The notes under the pieces were generated by a model that saw only the letters and a program-made list of their open reading frames with translations, ran no database searches and was not told the DNA's origin. DNA of 36,244 bases, from the NCBI GenBank assembly GCA_034420495.1, contig DAOULG010000141.1, forward strand, positions 1-36,244, written 5' to 3'. This stretch comes from VYDC01 sp034420495. Lineage in GTDB: Bacteria; Chloroflexota; Dehalococcoidia; UBA2979. Positions 7,433 through 14,810 of the stretch are shown piece after piece. A program made the translations under genes and the position numbers. Within the stretch, counting starts at the first letter, position 1, and each line of letters opens with the position of its first letter.

Positions 7433-9897
7433 TACCGGCGCGTCGGCCGGGCGAAGATGCGCAGCTGCGCCGGCTCGTCTGAGATCACGCTCCGCTCGCG
7501 CAGGCCGGCGATCTCGGCGTCGGTGACGCCGAGATCGTGCAGCACCTCGTCGTTGTGCTCGGCGAAGAGGGGGGCGGCGCGCGCGCGCGGCGGGGGCGGC
7601 GTCCCGGAGAACCGCCAGGGGATACCCTCCCACCGCTGGAAGCCGATCTCCGGGTGGACGGTATCCACCCAGTAGCCGCGCCGGAAGAGGTGCGGGTCGG
7701 CGACGATCTCCCAGTTGGCGAGCACCGGGCCCGCGGGGACGCCCGCCGCCTGCAGACGGCGCGTCGCCTCGTTGTGGTCGAGGGGGGCGCTCCATTCCTC
7801 GATCGCGGCGTCGATCTCGTCGTGGGCGGCGCGGCGCGCGCGGGCGTCGGGGTAGCGGGGGCCGAGCTCGGGCCGCCCGATCGCCGCTGCGAGCGAGAGC
7901 CACTGCTCGTCCGACTCGACGCCGATCGCGAGCCAGCAGTCCTCGCCGGCGGAGCGGTAGGCCCCCTGCGGCGCGATGGAGTGCGACCGGTTCCCGCGCG
8001 GCTCCGCGACGCGGCCGGTGAGCCGGTAGTCCATGAGGGGCTCCGTCGCGAAGAGCGCCCCGGACTCCGAGAGGGCCATGTCGAGGTGCTGCCCCCGCCC
8101 GCTGCGCTCGCGCTCCCAGAGCGCCGCCACGACGCCCAGGAAGGCATGGGTGCCGGTGATCGGGTCGGCCTGGAAGGAGCCGGTGGCGAAGAAGTCGCCC
8201 GCCGCATAGCCGGTGCGGGCGATCAATCCCGCTGCCGCCTCGATGTTGGAGCCCAGGCCCAGGTGGTGGGCCTCCGGCCCGGTCGCCCCGAAGCCGGACA
8301 TGGAGCAGAGGATGATCCGCGGATTGCGCTCGGCGAGGGTCTCGTAGGAGAGGCCGAGGTTGGGGAAGACGCGCGCGCTGTTGTTCTCGAGCACGACGTC
8401 GGCGCGCTCCACCAGGCGCAGGAAGATCTCGCGCCCCTCCGCGGTGGCGAGATCGAGGCAGATCGCCCGCTTGTTGCGGTTGAACTGGTTCCACGCGGCG
8501 CCGCGGTTGTAGAAGCGCGGCCAGACCTGGGCGCCGGCGAAGTGCTGTCCCCGGGTCGGCTGCGTGAAGGAGCGCTCGATGCAGACGACGTCCGCGCCGA
8601 GGTCGGCGAGGTACATCCCGCAGAGGGGACCGGCCCAGCTGTTGGTGACCTCGATCACGCGCAGCCCCTCGAAGGGCGCGGACGGGGCGGCACCGGGTGC
8701 TCCGGTCTCCGGGCCGACCGCCCGGGCCCCGCCCGGAGCCGCTGCCGTCCCGGCGTCGCCGGCCGGATCGTCCCGGTCGGCGTCGAGGAGGGGGGCCGCG
8801 CCGGTCGGGCCGGCGGGCGAGCGCGAGAAGCGCCAGGGCGGTCCCGGCAGCTCGATGCCGCCGGCGATCGGGTGCTCCACCGCCCGCCAGAAGCCGCGGG
8901 CGGCCAGCTGCGGCGAGTCGGCGAGATCGGCCACCGTCTGCACCGGGGTCACGAGCATCCGGAGCTGCTGCGCCTGCTCGGCGACGTCGCGCTTGCGCCT
9001 CGCCGCGACCCAGGACGTGAACCGCTCGAGCACCTCCGGCAGCGCGTCGAGCCAGCCCTCGGGCGTCTGGAAGGCGGGGTCGTCGACGCGCTCCGGCTCG
9101 CCCATGAGCAGGAAGATCTCGGGGGTGAAGCGGGTCGCGAAGAGGTGCCCGTCGGCGCAGGGGACGATCAGCGCCGACGTCCCCTCCCCGCGGCGCTTGA
9201 CCAGCCCCTCCTGGTTCCACACCGAGAGCACGAAGACGTGAGAGGAGACGAGCGACTCGAAGGTGGAGACGTCGACGTGCTGCCCGCGCCCGGTCCGGCG
9301 CGCATGCCACAGCGCCGCCGCCGCACCGGCCGCGAGCTGCATCCCGGCGTGCAGCTCTCCCTGGCGCCCGTGCACCATCAGCGGCTCCCGCTCCGGGTCG
9401 CCGCAGAAGTACATCCAGCCGCCCATCGCGTAGTCGACGATCTCGCTCGTCGCGCGCGCGGCGTAGGGGCCGTCCTGCCCGAAGGGGGAGTGCGAGGCGT
9501 AGACGAGGGCGGGGAGGCGCCGGAGCAGCTCCTCGTGCGAGAGCCCGCGGCGCTCCATCGCCTCCGGGCCGGAGGACTCCAGCAGGATGTCGGCGCGGGC
9601 GAGCAGCTCGACGAAGCGCTCGCGCTCGTCACCGCGGTCGAGGTCGAGCACGATGCTGCGCTTCCCGGCGTTGAGCGCGAGGTGGAGGCCGCCCTCCTCC
9701 GGCCCGGCCGCCCCCGGCGGGAAGGGCCCCATCGACCGCAGGGAGTCGCCTCCGGGCGGCTCCACCTTCAGCACGTGCGCGCCGAGATCGGCGAGCAGGC
9801 GGGAGGCGTAGCCGCCGGCGACCCCCTCCGAGGCGTCGACGACCCGCACGCCGGAAAGCGGCCCCCCGCCGGCGCCGCCCTCTCCCCCGATGCTCAC
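7432..9897 (-). CDS. Double-domain family III CoA transferase (CaiB/BaiF type)
   Basis: The 821-residue protein holds two full CoA-transferase family III units in tandem, about residues 1-385 and 405-821, joined by an Ala/Gly/Pro-rich linker. Each half starts with the family signature (GVRVVDASEGVAGGYASRLLADLGAHVLK is matched by GLRVIEVTNSWAGPLCGMYLADLGADVV; both are quoted only as alignment anchors). The C-terminal half has QADPITGTHAF with the aspartate expected to form the acyl-anhydride. The matching place in the N-terminal half reads QGELHAGMQ, without that aspartate. Family enzymes are normally homodimers of about 400 residues, so the fusion may act as an internal dimer with one working site. 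GTG start after GGGAGGGCGC. The acyl-CoA dehydrogenase gene ends 22 nt upstream, so the two are probably one operon that activates an acid to its CoA ester and oxidises it. Confidence 0.85.
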   Translation of the reverse strand: MSIGGEGGAGGGPLSGVRVVDASEGVAGGYASRLLADLGAHVLKVEPPGGDSLRSMGPFPPGAAGPEEGGLHLALNAGKRSIVLDLDRGDERERFVELLARADILLESSGPEAMERRGLSHEELLRRLPALVYASHSPFGQDGPYAARATSEIVDYAMGGWMYFCGDPEREPLMVHGRQGELHAGMQLAAGAAAALWHARRTGRGQHVDVSTFESLVSSHVFVLSVWNQEGLVKRRGEGTSALIVPCADGHLFATRFTPEIFLLMGEPERVDDPAFQTPEGWLDALPEVLERFTSWVAARRKRDVAEQAQQLRMLVTPVQTVADLADSPQLAARGFWRAVEHPIAGGIELPGPPWRFSRSPAGPTGAAPLLDADRDDPAGDAGTAAAPGGARAVGPETGAPGAAPSAPFEGLRVIEVTNSWAGPLCGMYLADLGADVVCIERSFTQPTRGQHFAGAQVWPRFYNRGAAWNQFNRNKRAICLDLATAEGREIFLRLVERADVVLENNSARVFPNLGLSYETLAERNPRIILCSMSGFGATGPEAHHLGLGSNIEAAAGLIARTGYAAGDFFATGSFQADPITGTHAFLGVVAALWERERSGRGQHLDMALSESGALFATEPLMDYRLTGRVAEPRGNRSHSIAPQGAYRSAGEDCWLAIGVESDEQWLSLAAAIGRPELGPRYPDARARRAAHDEIDAAIEEWSAPLDHNEATRRLQAAGVPAGPVLANWEIVADPHLFRRGYWVDTVHPEIGFQRWEGIPWRFSGTPPPPRARAAPLFAEHNDEVLHDLGVTDAEIAGLRERSVISDEPAQLRIFARPTRR

Positions 9898-9919
9898 GCG
9901 CCCTCCCGCCCGACGCCCG

Positions 9920-11149
9920 TCAGCCGCGCGGCAGCCCGAGGCCGCGCGTCGCGATCACGTTGCGCTGGATCTCGGAGGTTCCGGAGGCGATCGTCGCCGA
10001 GACGCCCAGGACGTGGCTCTGGGTGAAGCTCGCCATCATCGGCGCGTGCGCCTCCTCCCCGTCCCAGATGTTCGCGTAGAGGCCGAAGACCTTCGTGCCG
10101 GTGTTGGCGAGGCGCTGCATCAGCTCCGAGCCGAAGAGCTTGCTGATGGAGGCCTCGTAGTTCGGGACCTGGCCGGCGCTCTGCATCGAGATGATCCGGA
10201 ACGAGAAGTTGAACATGACCTCCGCCTCGACGGCGTGCGAGGCGATCTGGTCCCGGATGGAGGGGAGCTCGTCGACGCGGGCGCGGGAGCGTCCGCGGCC
10301 GGCCAGGTGGTCGACGAGCTTGCCGATGCGCCTGCGGACCTCGATCGCCCCCGAGATGTTGGAGCGCTCGAAGTCGAGCAGCGTCATCCCCACGTACCAG
10401 CCCCGGTTCTCCTCGCCGACGAGGTTGCCGGCGGGGACGCGGACCGACTCGTAGAAGACCTCGTTGAAGTCGTGCTCCCAGCCCATGTTGATGAGGGGGC
10501 GCACGTCGACGCCCGGCGTCTCGCGGTCGAGCAGCAGGAACGAGATGCCGCGGTGCTTCGGGGCGCCGGGATCGGTGCGCGCGAGCGTGAAGAGCCAGCT
10601 CGCCTCGTGCCCGCGCGTCGTCCAGATCTTCTGCCCGTCGAGCACGAACTCGTCGCCGTCGCGGACCGCGCGCGTCGTGAGCGAGCTGAGATCGGATCCC
10701 GCGCCGGGCTCCGAGTAGCCCTGCGCCCACACGACCTCGCCGGAGAGCACCCGGGGGAGGTGCGCGCGGCGCTGCTCCTCCGTGCCGTGGAGGATCAGCA
10801 CCGGCCCGAGCATGGAGACGCCGATGCCGCCCACGGTCGGCGCCCCCGCCTGCGCGAGCTCCTGGTTGAAGATGAACTGCTCCATCGGGGACATGCCGCC
10901 CCCGCCGTACTCCGCCGGCCAGTGGGGCGCGACCCAGCGCTGCTCGGCGAGGGCCTCCACCCACGCGTCGCCCGCGGCGCGCGCCTCGTCGTCGCCGGTG
11001 AGGCGGTCCGACTGCACCTGCAGGAAGGGGAGGCGGGGCCAGGCGTCGCTCTCGGCCCGGCGCCGGTAGAGCTCGGGGAGCCTCGACTCGACGAGGCGCC
11101 GCACCTCGGCGCGGAACGCCGACTGCTCCGGGCTGTCCGACCACTCCAT
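9920..11149 (-). CDS. Acyl-CoA dehydrogenase family flavoprotein
   Basis: The 409-residue protein has the full acyl-CoA dehydrogenase fold: the N-terminal helical part, the FAD-binding segment WAQGYSEPGAGSDLSSL, the middle beta domain with KIWTTRGHEASW, and the C-terminal ASGTSEIQRNVIA. In medium-chain enzymes the catalytic glutamate stands just before GT in that last motif. Here that place is a serine (S389), so the base must come from elsewhere, perhaps E in DFERSNISG as in isovaleryl-type enzymes, or from a partner subunit. Start ATG 11149, with a G-rich but weak ribosome binding site. The downstream gene is the double CoA transferase, 22 nt away. It probably desaturates the CoA thioester formed by that enzyme. 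Confidence 0.87.
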   Translation of the reverse strand: MEWSDSPEQSAFRAEVRRLVESRLPELYRRRAESDAWPRLPFLQVQSDRLTGDDEARAAGDAWVEALAEQRWVAPHWPAEYGGGGMSPMEQFIFNQELAQAGAPTVGGIGVSMLGPVLILHGTEEQRRAHLPRVLSGEVVWAQGYSEPGAGSDLSSLTTRAVRDGDEFVLDGQKIWTTRGHEASWLFTLARTDPGAPKHRGISFLLLDRETPGVDVRPLINMGWEHDFNEVFYESVRVPAGNLVGEENRGWYVGMTLLDFERSNISGAIEVRRRIGKLVDHLAGRGRSRARVDELPSIRDQIASHAVEAEVMFNFSFRIISMQSAGQVPNYEASISKLFGSELMQRLANTGTKVFGLYANIWDGEEAHAPMMASFTQSHVLGVSATIASGTSEIQRNVIATRGLGLPRG

Positions 11150-11197
11150 GATGCCGCCCCCCCGCCGACGCGCACGCCCCGGCTGGCGCACGGCGGC

Positions 11198-11203
11198 AGC
11201 GTA
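11198..11203 (-). promoter_or_regulatory. Possible -10 box (TACGCT) for acyl-CoA dehydrogenase operon
   Basis: TACGCT on the minus strand lies 48 nt before the ATG and just after a strong hairpin that would end the preceding transcript. It differs by one base from the TATGCT boxes at 5212, 5297 and 19841. No -35 box is recognisable. Confidence 0.28.
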
Positions 11204-11222
11204 CCGCGATCGTCCGCGGCAG

Positions 11223-11254
11223 GCCCATCGGGCTCCCGCGGGAGCCCGGTGGGC
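11223..11254 (-). terminator. Long hairpin after the decarboxylase-ACT transcript
   Basis: A 32-nt inverted repeat matches at 15 of 16 positions (halves start GCCCATCGGG and end CCGGTGGGC). It lies 57 nt after the ACT-protein stop and before the acyl-CoA dehydrogenase promoter region. It lacks a U-tract. This is the strongest hairpin I see in the window and it separates two same-strand units. Confidence 0.55.
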
Positions 11255-11310
11255 GCGACGCCGGGGGGGAGACGCTGCCGGCACCGGATCGGGCGCCCGG
11301 CGGCGCACCC

Positions 11311-11703
11311 TCAGATCGTCGAGTCCTCGTCGAGCAGGGAGCGGGCGAGGTCGATGTCGTCGGCGCTCAGCGCGATCGTCGCCTGGCCGCCGTGGCGGTT
11401 CAGGATGTGCATGCTCTGGATGCTCACGCCGGCGTCGCGGAACCGCGTCGAGAGCCGCGCGAGAGCGCCCGGCTCGTCGGGGAGCCGGACCACCAGCGCG
11501 TCGTCGGCCACGGCGCGGTACCCGGCCTTCGAGAGCGCGAGCAGAGCGTCGTCGTCGTCGTCGGTCGTGACGATGACCATGCCGTGATCGCCGACCCCCT
11601 CCGTGTCGATGGAGTGGATGTTGATGCCGCGCCCGGCGAGGGTCGCGGTGATGCCGGCGATCACGCCGACCTCGTTCCTCGTGCTCACGATGATGCGCTT
11701 CAC
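11311..11703 (-). CDS. Double ACT-domain protein
   Basis: The 130-residue protein is made of two ACT modules and nothing else. The first starts IIVSTRNEVGVIAGITATLA (residues 4-23), the second VRLPDEPGALARLSTRFRDA, followed by VSIQSMHIL. ACT domains bind amino acids and usually regulate enzymes or transcription, but there is no DNA-binding or catalytic part here. Start GTG at 11701-11703 with a strong GGAGGAGG. It lies 55 nt after the PLP decarboxylase gene on the same strand, so it may sense the decarboxylase substrate or product (inference). Similar small proteins occur as free regulatory subunits. The short acidic run DDDDD after the first module is a loop between strands. Confidence 0.75.
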   Translation of the reverse strand: MKRIIVSTRNEVGVIAGITATLAGRGINIHSIDTEGVGDHGMVIVTTDDDDDALLALSKAGYRAVADDALVVRLPDEPGALARLSTRFRDAGVSIQSMHILNRHGGQATIALSADDIDLARSLLDEDSTI

Positions 11704-11719
11704 GGGCCTCCTCCACGGG

Positions 11720-11742
11720 CGCGGCCGCGAGGGGCGGCCGCG
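11720..11742 (-). other. 9-bp hairpin between decarboxylase and ACT genes
   Basis: CGCGGCCGC pairs perfectly with GCGGCCGCG around a 5-nt loop in the 55-nt gap, directly upstream of the ACT-gene ribosome binding site. It could partly end the decarboxylase transcript or set the ratio of the two proteins. No U-tract is present. Confidence 0.4.
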
Positions 11743-11758
11743 AGCCGTCGCGCTCCCC

Positions 11759-12892
11759 TCAGGCGGACTCGATGACGGCGCGGTCGGCGACGAGGTCGTC
11801 GGCGAGCCGGTCGATGTGGTCGCGCGTCACGTGGTGCATCGTGATCAGGTGGGCGATCTCGCGGTAGGGCGCGAGCTGCCACTTCGCGATCACGTCGTCT
11901 GCCGGCCTCGGGATCACGACGGTCACGGAGTTCCTGTGGCGCCAGGCCGGGATGCCCAGCCCGTTCAGGCGCTCGACCGCGTACGCGGCGACGTCGAGCA
12001 TCTCGCCGACGATCTCGCCGAACCCCTCGGCGCCGAAGCGCTCCCAGGCGAGCCAGAGCATCAGGGGCGTCAGGCCGTTGCGCGAGCCGGTGAGCGTGGT
12101 GTCCATGACCCCGACGTACTCGATGGAGCGCGCGATGCGCGCCACGTAGGGCGCGCGGGTGAGCGCGACGCCGCACGGTATCGGGGCCCCGATCAGCTTG
12201 TGACCGCTGATCGAGATGCTGTCGAAGCCGTCCGCGAAGGTGTGCGGCTGGGGATCATCGACGAACGGGAGGATCATCCCGCTGAGCGCGGCGTCGGCGT
12301 GGATGTAGCTCCGCGTGACGGCGAGATCGTCGAGGATCGCGCGGACGCGGCGCACGTCGTCGACGGCTCCCTTCATCGTCGTGCCGACGTTGGCCATGAA
12401 GATGACGGGGACGTCGCGGTTGATCCGAATCGTCTCGTAGAGGTCGTCGTAGTCGATCTCCCCGCTCTCCTGGCTCTTGATCATGATGTTCCGGGTCCGG
12501 AGCACGCGAGTGATCTTGAGCACGCTGTAGTGGGTGTCCTCGGAGAAGTAGACGATTCCCTCCGGGAAGAGCTCCCGCGCGAGGAAGAGGCCGTACATGT
12601 TCCCCTCGGTCCCGCCGTTGGTGACATAACCCCATACCTGATCGGCCGGCAGGCGCATGAGGGTGGCGAAGCGGCGGATCACCTCGCGCTCGATCTCGTG
12701 GGTGTTGGTGGCGAAGTTGCTCTCGTGGAACGGGTCGCCGACGTTGTTCACGCAGTAGCGGAGGAAGGGCAGCAGGGCCGCGTAGTCGAAGTTCTGGTTG
12801 GTCGGGTAGCCGACGAAGCGGGTCGCCAGGTCGTCGAACTCCGACCGCAGCTCATCCAGCCGCCGCAGCGCCTCCGCGCCCAGCTCGGTCAT
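11759..12892 (-). CDS. hdc: PLP-dependent histidine/serine decarboxylase (group II)
   Basis: The 377-residue protein aligns along its whole length with the bacterial PLP-type histidine decarboxylase (about 378 residues). Shared blocks are GYVTNGGTEGNM (88-99), DTHYSV with the ring-stacking H121, IHADAALSGMILPFVDD (197-213), and SISGHKLIG with the PLP lysine K232, the same number as in the Morganella enzyme. Near the N-terminus, GYPTNQNFDYAALLPFL and NNVGDPFHESN look more like plant serine decarboxylase, a close relative. The product is therefore histamine or ethanolamine. I favour histidine, without certainty. ATG start with GAGAGG upstream. It is preceded by a candidate promoter and followed by a double-ACT protein. 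No amine/amino-acid antiporter gene is present nearby. Confidence 0.8.
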   Translation of the reverse strand: MTELGAEALRRLDELRSEFDDLATRFVGYPTNQNFDYAALLPFLRYCVNNVGDPFHESNFATNTHEIEREVIRRFATLMRLPADQVWGYVTNGGTEGNMYGLFLARELFPEGIVYFSEDTHYSVLKITRVLRTRNIMIKSQESGEIDYDDLYETIRINRDVPVIFMANVGTTMKGAVDDVRRVRAILDDLAVTRSYIHADAALSGMILPFVDDPQPHTFADGFDSISISGHKLIGAPIPCGVALTRAPYVARIARSIEYVGVMDTTLTGSRNGLTPLMLWLAWERFGAEGFGEIVGEMLDVAAYAVERLNGLGIPAWRHRNSVTVVIPRPADDVIAKWQLAPYREIAHLITMHHVTRDHIDRLADDLVADRAVIESA

Positions 12893-12950
12893 GGTGGGGG
12901 CCTCTCTGGGGCGGTGCGGCGCCGGCCCGATCGCGCCGTCTCTCCCCCTC

Positions 12951-12979
12951 AGGCTATCGCCCGGAACGGCGACTGCCTA
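12951..12979 (-). promoter_or_regulatory. Candidate promoter of the decarboxylase gene
   Basis: On the minus strand TAGGCA (12974-12979) and TAGCCT (12951-12956) are 17 bp apart. Four of six bases match TTGACA and four match TATAAT. The -10 box lies 58 nt before the ATG. It is the best-spaced promoter pair I find in the window, but it is weak in absolute terms. Confidence 0.4.
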
Positions 12980-13179
12980 GGCGCTCCCCATCGGAAGCAG
13001 GGCGCCGCCCCGCGCCGACGCGCCTCGACGGCGGCGGGCGCGTCGGCTCCGAAGGGCCCGGCGGACGCAGGCGCCGCGGAGGCGGGCGATGAGCGCTGAC
13101 GGCATCGCGGAGCGCGCGCAGCTGCCGGGCCGCGCGCTGCTCGGCGGGGCGTCCGCCTGGGCGTCGCCCCCGCCGGAAG

Positions 13180-13197
13180 GCCGGGAACGCGCCCGGC
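13180..13197 (-). terminator. Hairpin directly after the YibE/F gene
   Basis: GCCGGG and CCCGGC pair around a 6-nt loop, 3 nt after the YibE/F stop codon. There is no U-tract. Position supports a terminator or a 3'-end stabiliser. Confidence 0.38.
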
Positions 13198-13200
13198 TCG

Positions 13201-14373
13201 CTAGGGTCGGGCGGCGCCCCCCGGCGCCTCTCCCTCACGCTCCGCTCGGCCCGACGCGGCGAGCAGCGCGGCGATGCCCGTCGTGATCGGCACGGCGGCG
13301 ACGATCCCCATGCTGCCGACGAGCGTGCGGACGATCTCGGTCGCGAGCAGGTCGCGGCTGATGAGGAGGCCGAGCGGCTCGGCCTGCGAGGCGAGCAGGG
13401 CCATCAGCGGCAGCGAGGCGCCGGCGTAGGCGAGCACCAGCGTGTTCACCGTCGAGGCGATGTGGTCGCGGCCGACGTTGAGCCCCCGCGCGAAGAGCTC
13501 GCCGACCCCCAGCGCCCGGTTCGCGCGTCGCAGCTCGAAGACGGCGGAGGCCTGCGTCGCGGTGACGTCGTCGAGGACTCCCAGGGCGCCGATGATGATC
13601 CCGGCCAGGAGCAGCCCCCCGGCGTCGACGGCGCCTCCGGAGAGGATGTTGAGCGCGACGGAGTGCTCGTCCGCGAGCCCGGTCAGCTCGACGAACCCCA
13701 CGCCGAAGCGCGCGAGCGCGAAGGTGAGCGCGAGGCTCAGCTCGGTGCCGCCGAGGGCCGCCGCCGTCTTCCAGTTCGCGCCGTGGGCGAGCACGAGCGT
13801 GGCGAAGGCGATGGCGGCCGCGCCGATCACGGTCGCGACGACGGGATCCCAGCCCGTGAGGATGGCCGGCAGGATGAAGCGCACGATCACCAGGAAACTC
13901 GCCGCCATCCCGAGCAGCGACCAGGCGCCGCGGGCCCGTCCGACCAGCGCCACGAGAGCCGCGAAGGCGACGGCGAGCCACCACAGCGGCTGCGCCCGCG
14001 AGCGGTCGGCGATGAAGTAGACGGTGCCGCCCGGGCTCTCGTTCGCCGTCACGAGCACCCGGTCGCCCGTCTCGACCGGGAGGCCGATCGTGTCGTCCTC
14101 GACCAGCTGCCGCTCGACGACGACCGCCTCGCCGCCCCGCAGCCGCACGGCGATGCGCTCGCTGAGGATCGCGCCGACCGCGCTCGGCTCGCGCCCGATC
14201 TCCTCGACGGCGAGCACCTCGCCCTCGAAGGACTCGGCGCCGAACGGGTTGAGCGGCGGGATCTCGAAGGCGCCCGCCCGGGGCACGATCACCGTGGTGA
14301 GCAGCAGCACGGCCGCCACGAGCGCGTAGGCGAGCGCCTGCGGGCGGCGAAACGGGCGGAGGAGCGGCGTCAC
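13201..14373 (-). CDS. YibE/F-like multi-pass membrane protein
   Basis: The 390-residue protein starts with a signal-anchor-like segment (LAYALVAAVLLLTTVIV, residues 14-30). A periplasm-side domain of about 100 residues follows, then about seven to eight hydrophobic segments from residue 128 on. The conserved family stretch GALGVLDDVTATQAS and GRDHIASTVNTLVLAYAGAS identifies YibE/F. The function of this family is not established. It is found in Gram-positive bacteria and may be a transporter-like protein. The start is GTG with no evident ribosome binding site. The nearby CAGACT, 8 nt upstream, could be the -10 box of a leaderless transcript, but this is weak. The small YHS gene lies 100 nt upstream on the same strand. 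Confidence 0.82.
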   Translation of the reverse strand: MTPLLRPFRRPQALAYALVAAVLLLTTVIVPRAGAFEIPPLNPFGAESFEGEVLAVEEIGREPSAVGAILSERIAVRLRGGEAVVVERQLVEDDTIGLPVETGDRVLVTANESPGGTVYFIADRSRAQPLWWLAVAFAALVALVGRARGAWSLLGMAASFLVIVRFILPAILTGWDPVVATVIGAAAIAFATLVLAHGANWKTAAALGGTELSLALTFALARFGVGFVELTGLADEHSVALNILSGGAVDAGGLLLAGIIIGALGVLDDVTATQASAVFELRRANRALGVGELFARGLNVGRDHIASTVNTLVLAYAGASLPLMALLASQAEPLGLLISRDLLATEIVRTLVGSMGIVAAVPITTGIAALLAASGRAEREGEAPGGAARP

Positions 14374-14419
14374 GCGCGCAGTCTGACCGCGCCCGGCGCG
14401 GAGCGCCAGCCGGGCCGGA

Positions 14420-14434
14420 CCCCCGGGACGGGGG
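14420..14434 (-). terminator. Possible hairpin between YHS and YibE/F genes
   Basis: CCCCC and GGGGG pair around GGGAC in the 100-nt gap after the YHS gene. It may separate the YHS transcript from yibE, but the stem is only 5 bp. Confidence 0.25.
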
Positions 14435-14473
14435 CCGGCGGGGGGCCGCGCCGGGGATGCGGTTCCGGCCGGG

Positions 14474-14680
14474 CTACATCTCCATCTTCTTCTCGCCGGA
14501 GAGGTAGCCCGCGGGATCCTCCCCGAACTCGAGACGGCAGCCGGTGGCGCAGAAGTAGTACGTCACGCCCTCGTACGTAGCCGATCCGCCCGCCGGGTTG
14601 CGGCGGTCGACCTCCATGCCGCAGATCGGGTCGATGGCGGCGCGATCGCCGAGTATCCGACCCCTCAACCATGAGATCAC
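14474..14680 (-). CDS. Small YHS-domain protein
   Basis: This 68-residue protein is mostly a YHS domain: DPICGMEVDRRNPAG at residues 17-31 and TYEGVTYYFCATGCRLEFGEDPAGYL at 35-60 (only the anchors matter: C20, C44, C48). The YHS fold binds metal through such cysteines and is common at the N-terminus of copper P-type ATPases, but here it stands alone. Start is GTG 14678-14680 after a G-rich ribosome binding site. A longer reading through the upstream ATG would run into the promoter region of the DUF255 gene and has no homology. It could be a small metal chaperone or sensor. No metal ATPase gene is in the window. Confidence 0.7.
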   Translation of the reverse strand: MISWLRGRILGDRAAIDPICGMEVDRRNPAGGSATYEGVTYYFCATGCRLEFGEDPAGYLSGEKKMEM

Positions 14681-14694
14681 GGCCCCCCCTCTCG

Positions 14695-14723
14695 TCGATT
14701 CGCGGAGAGGCACACCGTACAGT
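14695..14723 (+). promoter_or_regulatory. Possible promoter for the DUF255-hydrolase-IsdG unit
   Basis: TCGATT (14695-14700) and TACAGT (14718-14723) are 17 bp apart, 87 nt before the ATG at 14811, in the gap between divergent genes. The match is modest. Confidence 0.28.
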
Positions 14724-14810
14724 GTTGGAGCGGCGAGCGAGAGCCCCGCCGGTCGCCCGGGCGGGGCCCGGCGGCCCGCGCCGCGGGCTCCCGCACCGGG
14801 GAGGTGGACG

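Larger units (their letters stand above)
12893..13200. other. 308-bp intergenic region between YibE/F and decarboxylase genes
   Basis: This region separates two minus-strand genes. It holds a hairpin just after the YibE/F stop (13180-13197), a candidate decarboxylase promoter (12951-12979) and, on the minus strand, an imperfect hairpin around GCTTCC/GGGAGC near 12985-13000. A short plus-strand frame at 13089 is not convincing. I see no riboswitch or RNA gene that I can name. Confidence 0.5.

Noticed and set aside
4092..7526. Plus-strand open frame of 1144 codons across the catabolic island
   Set aside because: It overlaps in other frames the hydantoinase, crotonase, amidohydrolase and LLM genes, all of which have clear motifs. 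The translation is low-complexity Arg/Gly/Ala.
7537..10026. Plus-strand open frame opposite the double CoA transferase
   Set aside because: Antisense shadow of a gene with strong family signatures; no ribosome binding site and no motifs.
13089..13286. Short plus-strand frame with GGAGGCGGGCG before its ATG
   Set aside because: It runs into the end of the YibE/F gene on the other strand. Composition is Pro/Arg-rich with no recognisable fold, and a G-rich stretch is common here.
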